Shown here: positions 7,786 to 15,405 of the stretch, in pieces
Numbering within the stretch: the first letter of the stretch is position 1
Layout: every line of letters begins with the position of its first letter
Assembly: GCA_003695725.1 (NCBI GenBank)
Contig: RFHX01000130.1
Coordinates: 1-17,909 of the forward strand
DNA length: 17,909 nt
Source: J061 sp003695725 [NCBI: Candidatus Schekmanbacteria bacterium]
GTDB lineage: Bacteria > Schekmanbacteria > GWA2-38-11
Reading direction: 5' to 3'
The notes under the pieces: generated by a model
Told to the model about the DNA's origin: nothing
Database searches by the model: none
What the model saw: the letters and a program-made list of their open reading frames with translations, nothing else
Translations under genes and position numbers: made by a program

Positions 7786-7813
7786 AGCCTTCCATTTTTT
7801 GGAAGGCTTTTTT
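7786..7813 (+). terminator. Intrinsic terminator of the ferredoxin/AOR-like operon
   Basis: An 8-bp perfect stem, AGCCTTCC (7786-7793) paired with GGAAGGCT (7801-7808), encloses a 7-base loop and runs into a T-tract. It lies 55 bases after the AOR-like stop. The T-tract is on the plus strand only, so it serves the plus-strand operon more than the convergent gene ending at 7875. Confidence 0.85.
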
Positions 7814-7874
7814 AGTTTTTTGAGGGATTGGAAATAATAAAAAATATTTAGTCGGTTCTTTGTGTGAGGTTGAG

Positions 7875-10520
7875 TTATTCCTCTTCCTTAAGAGCCATCG
7901 CGACAATTTCTGTAAGGTCCATCATCTTTAATTTTGAACCTGTAGAGCTTATAGCAGTTTGAATTCCTGCATAACAGAATGGACAGCCAGAAACAATATA
8001 GTCGGCGCCTGTTTCTTCTGCATCCTTGACTCTTTTGACTGCTATTCGCGCCTGCACATCAGGAAAAGCTATTCTAAAACCTCCTCCTGCACCGCAACAA
8101 CGCGAGTTTTCCCTGTTTCTTTCCATTTCCACGAGTTTTACACCGGGGATAGCATTCAATACACGGCGCGGCGGCTCAAATATCTTTCTATGTCTTCCAA
8201 GATGGCAGGGGTCGTGGTATGTAATAGTCATATCGAGCTCTTTTTTAAATTCAAGTTTTCCTTCATTGATTAGCTTTTCCAAAAATTCAACTATATGAAC
8301 AGGTTTAAATTTGACTTCTCCTAAAAGAGGATAATCATCTTTAAATGTTTTGTAGCATCCTGAACAGGAGGTAACGACAGTTTCAACTCCTATGCTGTTG
8401 TATAGTTCAAGTGTTTTTGAAGCAACTTTTTCAAATTCGCTATCTCCTACTCTTTTCAGTGTACTTGCACAACAAAGCTCTTTTTTGCCGAGAATTCCAA
8501 AATCTACACCTGCAGATTGAAGTATAAATGATGTATTGTATGCTACTTCCTTTACATTTGCGTCAAAGGACCCGATACATCCCACATGATAGAGAACTTT
8601 TGATTTACTTTTTACGATATCCTGAATCTTATCTTTTATTCTTTTTTCTTTTAGAGCCATTCTCGCCCATCTGTCTCGTCCTGACCGCGGCTGCTGTAAA
8701 GGATTGTCATAATTTTTTATGCTTTTTAAAAGATTTTCGTGCTCGGGAAGAGGTCCCTTATTCTTTTCAACAAATGCCCGCCTCATCATTTCCCAAATTT
8801 CGATTGTTTCTATATCAGTTTGGCACACTTCTCTGCATGCGCCACAAGTTGTGCATTGGTAAGCTCTTAAGACAAGCTCTTCTGGTATATCAGTATATTC
8901 TCCAGTCAAAGCCTCCTTCAGTGCATTGATTTTCCCTCTTGCAGTAAGGCCTTCCCATCCAATTTCTTCATAAGTTGGACAGACCATTACGCAGAATCCG
9001 CATTTTGCGCAGGTCCAAAGTTCGTCGAATTCCTTTTCAATTCTCTTGATTCCTTCATCTGCTTCACCCTCTGGAGTCCCTTCAAGTTTTGAACCAAAAA
9101 GCTTCAATCCAAGGGATGCGAGCTTTCCTCCTCCTGCCATTCCAATTGAGTGAAACAAGGGAAGCACAGGTCCAAATCTTGTTCTAAATTCAAAAAATTT
9201 ACCGGGATTCAAAATTTCCTCGCTATCAACTTCTTTTTTAAGATTTTTTAGTTTGTTTATTTCATCATTGCTGTATCTTTTATTCAGATATACAGCATTC
9301 CAAATTCCAGTGCCGTAGGGTTTTCCACCTTTTTTGAAGGCGATTTTCATAACTGAATCGATGAGAAAGAGGTGGGAGAGATATTCATCTTTTTTTCTTT
9401 CATCTGTGAGATATGTTGCCATTACAAGAGCAGTATTCGATGATATCAGATGAACTTCCATTAGAGCATCTATTTTCTTGGAAGCAAAAAATTTTCCAAT
9501 CTCATTCAATGTTTCTGAAAGGGTAGAAAGGGGTATCAAAAATTCAGCAGCAAGCATTGAAGGACCTTTCTTTTTTGCCCTCATTGGATAGAATCTCTCA
9601 TCCCAATGATGAAGAGCCTCTCTTTTTTCTTTTTCCTTTGCATTATATTTCTGTGCAGATTCTTTTATAGATGAAGAAAGTTTTTCAATATCTTCATCTT
9701 CCAAACGGACAATTACAGAAGGACCCATTTTTTCTGCATTTTCATCTCGGGCGGCGTTTATGGCTTTGCTGTTTTCATATTTTACAAAGAAAGGCTTTTC
9801 CTTTAATGAAGAGACATCTTTGACAAATTTTAATGCAGAATCATCATCGCTGAATTCAAATAGATAAGTGTCAATGTCTTTAGGTATTTTCCGCAATTTC
9901 AAGACAATCTCAGTTATAACGGCAAATTGTCCTTCTGTTCCTATCAACGCTGAAAAGAGTTCTTTATCATCCGAAGTTAGATTTTTGATTTCTCCATCAG
10001 ACATTACTACTGTTAACGTCTGGATCTGTTCTGATATATGCCCATATTTGAGAGAACCAACACCATATCCTCCTGTTGATATCCATCCTGCCACAGTGCT
10101 TGAAGGCGCACTTGTAGGGTAGCTTTTTACGGCGAGACCATATCTTGAAAGAGCTTTATCAAGATTTTCCCAAACGATACCTGCTTCTACTTTTGCAGTA
10201 CAGTTTCCTTCATCGATAGAGAGAATTTTCTTCATTCTCGTCATATCCAAGATGATTCCACCCTTTGTTGGAAGGACGCCTCCAAGGGCAGAAGATGCTG
10301 TCCCTCTTGGAATTACAGGAATTTTATGGTTTCTTGCAAAGGACAAAATAGCACTTACTTCGTCTGTTGAATCTGGTCTAACAACGGCATCAGGCAATGA
10401 AGTTGAAAGATTACGGAATATTTTTGGGATTGATGCCATATCGCTTGCATATCTTCTGCGCTCATTTTCATCGAAAGCTGCATTTTCTTCACCAACTATT
10501 TTTTTCAGTTCATCAAACAT
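7875..10520 (-). CDS. FAD-linked oxidase / Fe-S / CCG-domain fusion (2-hydroxy-acid dehydrogenase type)
   Basis: An 881-residue single-chain relative of GlcD plus GlcF. The FAD-binding domain (about 45-210) has IPRGTASSALGG (70-81) as its phosphate-binding loop and IGTEGQFAVITEI (193-205). The FAD-oxidase C domain (about 215-445) ends in the typical ILNPGKFF. A dicluster ferredoxin follows with C504, C507, C510, C514 and C556, C559, C562, C566. Two CCG modules close the protein: C648, C683, C684, C719, C722, then C772, C808, C809, C846, C849. The chemistry would be oxidation of a 2-hydroxy acid such as D-lactate, glycolate or 2-hydroxyglutarate, with electrons passing to quinone or another Fe-S protein; the substrate is not readable from sequence. 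GGAGG at 10530-10534 lies nine bases before the ATG. It is transcribed alone, with no Etf or lactate permease gene beside it. Confidence 0.88.
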   Translation of the reverse strand: MFDELKKIVGEENAAFDENERRRYASDMASIPKIFRNLSTSLPDAVVRPDSTDEVSAILSFARNHKIPVIPRGTASSALGGVLPTKGGIILDMTRMKKILSIDEGNCTAKVEAGIVWENLDKALSRYGLAVKSYPTSAPSSTVAGWISTGGYGVGSLKYGHISEQIQTLTVVMSDGEIKNLTSDDKELFSALIGTEGQFAVITEIVLKLRKIPKDIDTYLFEFSDDDSALKFVKDVSSLKEKPFFVKYENSKAINAARDENAEKMGPSVIVRLEDEDIEKLSSSIKESAQKYNAKEKEKREALHHWDERFYPMRAKKKGPSMLAAEFLIPLSTLSETLNEIGKFFASKKIDALMEVHLISSNTALVMATYLTDERKKDEYLSHLFLIDSVMKIAFKKGGKPYGTGIWNAVYLNKRYSNDEINKLKNLKKEVDSEEILNPGKFFEFRTRFGPVLPLFHSIGMAGGGKLASLGLKLFGSKLEGTPEGEADEGIKRIEKEFDELWTCAKCGFCVMVCPTYEEIGWEGLTARGKINALKEALTGEYTDIPEELVLRAYQCTTCGACREVCQTDIETIEIWEMMRRAFVEKNKGPLPEHENLLKSIKNYDNPLQQPRSGRDRWARMALKEKRIKDKIQDIVKSKSKVLYHVGCIGSFDANVKEVAYNTSFILQSAGVDFGILGKKELCCASTLKRVGDSEFEKVASKTLELYNSIGVETVVTSCSGCYKTFKDDYPLLGEVKFKPVHIVEFLEKLINEGKLEFKKELDMTITYHDPCHLGRHRKIFEPPRRVLNAIPGVKLVEMERNRENSRCCGAGGGFRIAFPDVQARIAVKRVKDAEETGADYIVSGCPFCYAGIQTAISSTGSKLKMMDLTEIVAMALKEEE

Positions 10521-10679
10521 CTAAGAAATCCTCCGTCTATATTACTGAAACTTTTCTTTTTTTCTATCTTTTGTAAATGAAAAAAAGCTTTGTTAAAATG
10601 GTTTTTGCTTTTTTTACAAGATTACAATATATTGAGTTCTTTGAATTTAATTACCTTATATTAAAGTGCTTTTACAGAT
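10521..10679. other. Divergent intergenic region
   Basis: These 159 bases separate the minus-strand flavin oxidase from the plus-strand lipoprotein and must hold both promoters, but neither shows a convincing -35/-10 pair. AAAAAAAGC (10580-10588) and GCTTTTTTT (10607-10615) form a 9-bp inverted repeat with an 18-base loop. Its role is unclear. Confidence 0.4.
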
Positions 10680-11333
10680 ATGAAGTCTTTTTGTCAAACA
10701 AAGAGAAAAGATAATATATTATTACCTCTTCTTCTCTTTATCGTTTTATTATGTTCCTGTGCAGGAGTAAAAGAGAGAGAGACTTCGCCTCTTGAGAAAT
10801 ACAGGTCTTCTTCAGCAAATTTAAAAGTTGCCGTATTGCCCTTTGAAAATGATACATCTTATCCGGAAGCAGGAAGGATGCTCCGCGAGACATTTTATGG
10901 AGTTTTAAGTACAGAACCGTTTGTTGATATTGAACTGTCAAAACTCGATGATATTCTCGATGAAAATGGAATTTTTACTCCTGAAGATATAAAAAGAGCA
11001 GGTTATAAAAAGATAAGAGATCTTACTGGTGCAGATTTGCTTTTTTTTGGTAGAGTAATAAAGCACAACGCTTTGTATTTGGTTTTATATTCATTTATTA
11101 CAGTTGAGCTTGAAATTCATATTGTGGACGCAAAAAAAGGTCAGGAAATTTATAAGACAAAAAGAAAATTGCGTAATATAGGAGGTACATTTCCTACACC
11201 TCCTTTTGAGATATTTTCGATAATACCTTCTCCTTTGGCATCATTGATTAATTTGAGCACACGCTCCTTTCAGCTTGCTGATTGGGAATTATGTAAAATG
11301 ATTGTAGATGATTTGAGTTTGAAAATTAAATAA
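10680..11333 (+). CDS. Putative lipoprotein, DUF799/GNA1162-like
   Basis: A 217-residue exported protein. A basic N-terminus and hydrophobic stretch (13-24) lead to a lipobox with Cys27 (LLCSC), so it is probably lipid-anchored. The mature part opens with LKVAVLPFENDTSYPEAGRM, then GADLLFFGRV and IVDAKKGQEIYKTK. This layout matches the GNA1162 (DUF799) family, a small alpha/beta fold resembling LpoB and the CsgG domain. A Pro-rich stretch near 167-180 (TFPTPPFEIF) precedes the C-terminal helix. Relatives are usually beside a CsgG-like gene; here it is alone, 46 bases before a crotonase. The function is unknown and an envelope role is inferred. The ATG at 10680 is the only sensible start, although its ribosome-binding site is weak. 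Confidence 0.65.
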   Translation: MKSFCQTKRKDNILLPLLLFIVLLCSCAGVKERETSPLEKYRSSSANLKVAVLPFENDTSYPEAGRMLRETFYGVLSTEPFVDIELSKLDDILDENGIFTPEDIKRAGYKKIRDLTGADLLFFGRVIKHNALYLVLYSFITVELEIHIVDAKKGQEIYKTKRKLRNIGGTFPTPPFEIFSIIPSPLASLINLSTRSFQLADWELCKMIVDDLSLKIK

Positions 11334-11379
11334 GTATTGGTGATAGAAGGAATATTTTTAATTGTTATGGAGATAAAAG

Positions 11380-12156
11380 ATGAAGTATTCGGACATAATT
11401 TATGAAAAAAAGAATGGTGTAGGAAAGGTGATTATAAACCGTCCTGAAAAGGCAAATATGTTTAGGTATAAAACAGTCGAAGAGATGATTGATGCCTTTT
11501 CTGATATCAGAAAGGACAAGAATATCAGGGTGGCTGTTTTGCGCGGTGCAGGGGATAGATTTTTCTGTATTGGTGGTGAAAAAGCAGATAATACTGAATT
11601 TCACTATGGCAACACTCTTCCCATTGTTGACCTTCACGAGCTTATAGACAAATTGCCCAAGCCAGTCATTGCGGCTGTGAATGGTTATGCCGTTGGAGGT
11701 GGAAATGTCCTTCAAGCAATCTGTGATTTTTCGATTGCATCGGAAAATGCAGTCTTCAGACAGGTTGGCCCTTCAATGGGAAGTTATGATGGAGGGTTTG
11801 GCACATGGTATTTAGAAGCTCTCATTGGAAGGCGAAAAGCGAAGGAGATGTGGATGCTAAATAGAAAATACAGTGCGCAGGAAGCATTGAAGATGGGACT
11901 AGTAAATGAAGTAGTCCCTTTGAAAGAGCTTGATAAGAGGGTTGAAGAGTGGTGCAAAGAATTGATGGATAAGGGTCCTCAAGCACTGGCTGCAGTCAAA
12001 TCGGTCTTCTATGCACGGCATAATGGCGCTGCTGGTATGGCTCGAGTAGCGCATGATATGCTCTTGCAGTACTATTTGAAGACAGAGGAATCTGCTGAAT
12101 TAACGAGAGCTTTTCAAAGGAAAGAAAAACCGAACAATGATAAATTTTTTAAATAA
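11380..12156 (+). CDS. Enoyl-CoA hydratase/isomerase family protein, MenB/BadI-like
   Basis: A 258-residue crotonase-fold acyl-CoA enzyme. The oxyanion-hole segments are FCIGGEKAD (62-70) and GYAVGGGNVL (102-111). QVGPSMGSYDGGFGT (128-142) resembles 1,4-dihydroxy-2-naphthoyl-CoA synthase (MenB), where the equivalent Ser and Asp (here S135 and D137) act in ring closure. Y232 aligns with the C-terminal MenB tyrosine. The opening (IIYEKKNGV...INRPEK) and the short loop after GGEKAD look more like BadI, which hydrolyses 2-ketocyclohexanecarboxyl-CoA. Both reactions act on a cyclic keto acyl-CoA in opposite directions, Claisen and retro-Claisen. No menaquinone or benzoate gene is in the window to decide. 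GGAG at 11369-11372, seven bases upstream, supports the start. Confidence 0.82.
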   Translation: MKYSDIIYEKKNGVGKVIINRPEKANMFRYKTVEEMIDAFSDIRKDKNIRVAVLRGAGDRFFCIGGEKADNTEFHYGNTLPIVDLHELIDKLPKPVIAAVNGYAVGGGNVLQAICDFSIASENAVFRQVGPSMGSYDGGFGTWYLEALIGRRKAKEMWMLNRKYSAQEALKMGLVNEVVPLKELDKRVEEWCKELMDKGPQALAAVKSVFYARHNGAAGMARVAHDMLLQYYLKTEESAELTRAFQRKEKPNNDKFFK

Positions 12157-12206
12157 TCTTTACTCCGAGGCGTAAAAACGATTTTATAAATGATACGGAT
12201 AATAGA

Positions 12207-12461
12207 ATGAGTTGGATTAAGTTTATATTGATGATACCAGTTGGATTCATCATTTTAGCATATACTTTCATTTATTATCTTTTCTGTGCTTTTGTTTTTA
12301 TAATGATAATTGCCACGACTATTGTCGTGCTATTAGCTTGGAAAATACCTTATTTGATTGGAATAGGAGAAGGAAATCCTCTTTTTTTCCCTTGTTTCTT
12401 CGTGAATATTGCTATCATTCTGGGATTTTTACTTTATCTAATTATTTTGGTAGTAAAATAA
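12207..12461 (+). CDS. Small integral membrane protein, unrecognised
   Basis: An 84-residue, very hydrophobic protein with about three membrane segments (roughly 5-26, 28-48 and 60-82). A short polar loop with GIGEGNP separates the last two. It has no recognised family or catalytic motif. The ribosome-binding site is weak (GGAT at 12197-12200), so the start is less certain than for its neighbours. It stops five bases before the proposed GTG start of the following lipoprotein, which suggests co-transcription and supports it as a real gene. The function is unknown. Confidence 0.55.
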   Translation: MSWIKFILMIPVGFIILAYTFIYYLFCAFVFIMIIATTIVVLLAWKIPYLIGIGEGNPLFFPCFFVNIAIILGFLLYLIILVVK

Positions 12462-12466
12462 AAACT

Positions 12467-13036
12467 GTGAAAATTAGAACTGTCAAAATATTTTTATACA
12501 TTTCTTTTCTCCTTCTTTTTTTGCTTTCCTGCATATCGATAGGGAAACCTCCAAAGAAGTACGAGTTTCCTTTCACAAAGAAATTTTATACCAATGATAG
12601 AGAATTGATTCATCATTCCATTGTCGATTTTTTGCATAAAAAAGGATTTGAAATCATCGAAGACAGAGGTGTACCCGGCAAAATTACAACAGATTGGACA
12701 GAATTAGACTCTCTTTATTATTATGGGACATTTGAAAGAGAGGGTACGACTGATTATTGTGACTGTGGAAAACCGGATATGAACTGGACATATGAAACAA
12801 AGAGGGGTAAATTGGTTGTCCAAACAGAAGAAAGAGGTGATTATATTCAAGCGATGGTTGTTGCTTCCTTTAATACTTTTGCAAGCTATCGACCCTGCAT
12901 AGCTATTGCGATAAGAAATCCGGAAGAAGATTTGAATTTGTTAAAAAAATGCGAATCAAAAGGGAAGCTTGAAAATGAGCTTTTTCAATATTTAGAATTA
13001 AAAATCAGGAAAGGAGCTGACTATGGGAAAAAGTAA
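12467..13036 (+). CDS. Putative lipoprotein, unrecognised
   Basis: A 189-residue protein from a GTG start at 12467. This start is chosen because it gives a clean signal peptide (KIRTVKIFLYISFLLLFLLSC) with a lipobox cysteine at residue 22. The longer open frame from ATG 12338 would run 124 bases into the previous gene and bury the signal. The mature part contains a pattern of the type L-x-K-K-G-F-E-I-I-E-D...G-K-I-T-T-D-W, loosely like BamC-type envelope lipoproteins. Three internal cysteines (in DYCDCGKP and YRPC) could form disulfides. Its end overlaps the start of the DsbA-like gene by 14 bases, so the two are probably co-translated. The function is unknown; the BamC resemblance is tentative. 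Confidence 0.6.
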   Translation: MKIRTVKIFLYISFLLLFLLSCISIGKPPKKYEFPFTKKFYTNDRELIHHSIVDFLHKKGFEIIEDRGVPGKITTDWTELDSLYYYGTFEREGTTDYCDCGKPDMNWTYETKRGKLVVQTEERGDYIQAMVVASFNTFASYRPCIAIAIRNPEEDLNLLKKCESKGKLENELFQYLELKIRKGADYGKK

Positions 13037-13667
13037 AGGATTTATTAAAATCATTTCATTGATTGCATTTTCCTTTTTGATGTTTTCATCAACATTCATA
13101 ATGGCTGATGATAAGAATTCAAATACTTCCTTAATTCCAACGAAAGGAGAGGGAAATCGGTTGGTAGTTGTGGAATATTCAGATTTTCAATGTTATTACT
13201 GTGCAAAAGTTCAGCCTGCAGTCAAAAAAATATTGGATAATTACAAAGATAAAATAAAGCTTGTCTTTATGCAGTATCCTTTAACCGGAATTCATCCCAA
13301 TGCACTTATCGCCGCTAAAGCTTCATTAGCGGCTCAAAAACAAGGGAAGTTTTGGGAACTTCACGATTTGATGTTTAAAAATCAAAGAAACTTATCTGAA
13401 AAGGACCTTATAAAATATGCAGAAAAGATTGGGCTCGATGTTGAACTATTTAAAAAGGATTTAAAGGACAAAAAAATTGAAGCAAAAGTGATGGCTGACA
13501 TTGCTCAGGGCAGAAAATTAGGGATTAGAGGTACTCCTACTTTTTTTATTGGCGACACAAAGATAGTTGGTGCAGTGCCTTATGAAAAATTGAGCAGTGT
13601 CATAGAAGCAAAACTTAAATCTCTTCCTAAATACAAAAAGAAAACAGGCAATGATGAGACTAAATAA
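13023..13667 (+). CDS. DsbA-like thiol:disulfide oxidoreductase (thioredoxin_4 type)
   Basis: A 214-residue exported protein. Residues 1-28 form a signal peptide with probable cleavage after IMA. The active site is DFQCYYCAKVQP with C57 and C60, and the cis-proline loop is GTPTFFIG with P172. The helical insertion and the segment NALIAAKASLAAQKQGKFWELHDLMF are typical of the DsbA/DsbG-like thioredoxin_4 family. It would form, break or isomerise disulfides in the periplasm. Tyr follows the first active-site cysteine, where many relatives have Pro. It overlaps the preceding lipoprotein by 14 bases and has AAGGAG (13011-13016) six bases before its ATG. Whether it is an oxidase or an isomerase cannot be told, and no DsbB or DsbD gene is present. 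Confidence 0.88.
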   Translation: MGKSKGFIKIISLIAFSFLMFSSTFIMADDKNSNTSLIPTKGEGNRLVVVEYSDFQCYYCAKVQPAVKKILDNYKDKIKLVFMQYPLTGIHPNALIAAKASLAAQKQGKFWELHDLMFKNQRNLSEKDLIKYAEKIGLDVELFKKDLKDKKIEAKVMADIAQGRKLGIRGTPTFFIGDTKIVGAVPYEKLSSVIEAKLKSLPKYKKKTGNDETK

Positions 13668-13747
13668 AGCGGCACATATTCTTCTATCTTTGTCTTCTCA
13701 TAATGGTCTAATTTTTTAGAGTAGAGTATAGCGTATTTTTGAATCTG

Positions 13748-14152
13748 CTATTTTGGAGAAGCTATTATTTTGATATAGGCTTTTCTGTGTCGGGGGCCAT
13801 CGAATTCACAGAAATAAATGCCTTGCCATGTGCCAAGCAAGAGTTCTCCATCTTCAATAATTATGTTTTCAGAAGCGCCAAATAGAGATGCCTTTATGTG
13901 TGCTGAGGAATTACCTTCAAGGTGTGAATAACCATCAGAAAAGGGAATTATTTTATTTGTTTCCTTTATAATGTCTTTTTGGACGGAAGGGTCTGCATTT
14001 TCATTAATTGTTACTGCAGCTGTTGTGTGGGGTACATAGACACAGCAGATTCCATTTGAAACATCTGATTCTGCAACGACTCTTCTCACAGAATCTGTAA
14101 TATCCAAAAATTCTACTTTTGCAGATGTTTTAACATTTATCTTCTTTACCAT
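13748..14152 (-). CDS. YjbQ/UPF0047-family protein (secondary thiamine-phosphate synthase enzyme family)
   Basis: A 134-residue protein of the compact YjbQ family, with the usual length. Conserved elements are VPHTTAAVTINENAD (about 41-54), HLEGNSSAHIKASL (77-90) and LLGTWQGIYFCEFDGPR (105-121). The conserved histidines line a probable active-site pocket. E. coli YjbQ has weak thiamine-phosphate synthase activity in complementation tests; the true role is not settled. The ATG at 14152 is preferred because a purine-rich stretch lies just upstream of an in-frame TTG at 14158, too close to that TTG to serve it. It follows pilU on the same strand after 47 bases and may share its transcript. Confidence 0.88.
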   Translation of the reverse strand: MVKKINVKTSAKVEFLDITDSVRRVVAESDVSNGICCVYVPHTTAAVTINENADPSVQKDIIKETNKIIPFSDGYSHLEGNSSAHIKASLFGASENIIIEDGELLLGTWQGIYFCEFDGPRHRKAYIKIIASPK

Positions 14153-14199
14153 ATTCAATCTTTTTTCTGCAAAAAATATATTCCTATTTTAATTAATTA

Positions 14200-15351
14200 T
14201 TATGAGAATGGGTCATCCTTTTTGATTTTAAAGGCAGGTTCTTTTGGTTTTTCTTTTTCTTTTCCCTCTCCTTCTGCGGCTTCGCCTTCACCGACAGAAT
14301 CCATTTTAATTCTTAATCTCAGGTCGTTGGCGCTGTCAGCATAGGCAATCGCATTTTCATAGCTGATTATTCCGGCTTTGTAATATTCGTAAAGATTTTG
14401 GTCAAATGTCTGCATCCCTTCTTGTCTCCCTGCTGCCATTGCTTCCTTTAATGTGCTTATCTCTTTTTTCAAGATAAGGTCTTTTACACGAGGTGTATCT
14501 AAAAGAATTTCTATCGCGGCGACTCTCTTATTATCAACTGTTGGAACAAGGCGCTGGGAAATAATTGCCCTTAAATTTAAAGAAAGGAGAAGATAAATCT
14601 GGTCGTGCCTTTCTGAAGGGAAAAAGTTGATTACACGCTCAATTGCCTGGTTTGCGTTGTTTGCATGAAGAGTTCCGAGACAAAGATGCCCTGTTTCAGC
14701 GAAAGCTATGGCTGATTCCATAGTTTCAACATCTCTGATTTCACCTATAAGAATTACATCAGGAGCCTGCCTTAAAGTGTTCTTCAAAGCATGAGAAAAG
14801 GATAATGTATCAAATCCTACCTCTCTTTGGGTTATAACTGACTTTTTATGCTGATGGACGAATTCGATGGGGTCCTCGATTGATATGATATGGCCCGGTG
14901 CATTGCTGTTTCTATAGTCAATCATTGCGGCAAGACTTGTTGATTTTCCTGAGCCGGTACCTCCTACAACAAGCACGAGCCCGCGCTTCGACATAATAAT
15001 ATCCTTCAATATGGGAGGAAGTTTCAGGTCATCGATAGTTTTGATATCCAGTTTAATCTGTCTTATGACCATACCTACATTTCCACGCTGATAAAAGATG
15101 TTGACTCTGAATCTTCCTAATTCGGGTTCATAAATTGCAAGATTCATTTCTCTTGTATTTTCAAATTCTGCCCTCTGCTGTTCGCTCATAACCTCATTTG
15201 CAAGTGCTAAAGTGTCTTCGGGCGTAAGTTTTGTATCTCCAAAAGGTTCAGTAACACCTTCGGTCCTATACATTGGAGGCAAATCAGCGGTTATATAGAT
15301 ATCGGAAGAATCCCTTTTAATCATTTCCTGAAGCAATTCTTTTATTTTCAT
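14200..15351 (-). CDS. pilU: PilU-like twitching motility ATPase
   Basis: A 383-residue hexameric ATPase of the PilT/PilU group, acting at the cytoplasmic base of type IV pili. Walker A is GGTGSGKST (130-138), the Asp box is IEDPIEF (158-164), Walker B is LIGEIRD (201-207) and the His box is GHLCLGTLHANN (221-232). The PilT retraction motif is replaced by RVKDLILKKE near 288-297. A charged tail rich in Gly, Glu and Lys (about 353-375) ends in DDPFS. Length, tail and the missing motif point to PilU and not PilT. It lies downstream of pilT on the same strand, the order known in Pseudomonas. AAAAGGAG at 15361-15368 is nine bases from the ATG. PilU usually assists PilT and does not retract pili alone. 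Confidence 0.9.
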   Translation of the reverse strand: MKIKELLQEMIKRDSSDIYITADLPPMYRTEGVTEPFGDTKLTPEDTLALANEVMSEQQRAEFENTREMNLAIYEPELGRFRVNIFYQRGNVGMVIRQIKLDIKTIDDLKLPPILKDIIMSKRGLVLVVGGTGSGKSTSLAAMIDYRNSNAPGHIISIEDPIEFVHQHKKSVITQREVGFDTLSFSHALKNTLRQAPDVILIGEIRDVETMESAIAFAETGHLCLGTLHANNANQAIERVINFFPSERHDQIYLLLSLNLRAIISQRLVPTVDNKRVAAIEILLDTPRVKDLILKKEISTLKEAMAAGRQEGMQTFDQNLYEYYKAGIISYENAIAYADSANDLRLRIKMDSVGEGEAAEGEGKEKEKPKEPAFKIKKDDPFS

Positions 15352-15405
15352 CTTTTTTTACTCCTTTTAAATGGATGGAAATAGAAAATTATATTTCAAA
15401 ATTCT

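Noticed and set aside
8528-8929. 133-codon plus-strand open frame opposite the flavin/Fe-S fusion
   Set aside because: It is a shadow of a strongly supported gene with intact cysteine motifs on the other strand.
12338-12466. Longer start (ATG 12338) for the lipoprotein gene
   Set aside because: It would overlap the small membrane protein gene by 124 bases and put 43 residues before an obvious signal peptide and lipobox.
13705-13725. Short hairpin TCTAA/TTAGA between the convergent DsbA-like and YjbQ-family genes
   Set aside because: Only five AT-rich base pairs and no proper T-tract follow, so it was not called a terminator.
14153-14158. TTG start for the YjbQ-family gene
   Set aside because: The only purine-rich stretch directly abuts it; the in-frame ATG two codons later is better spaced.
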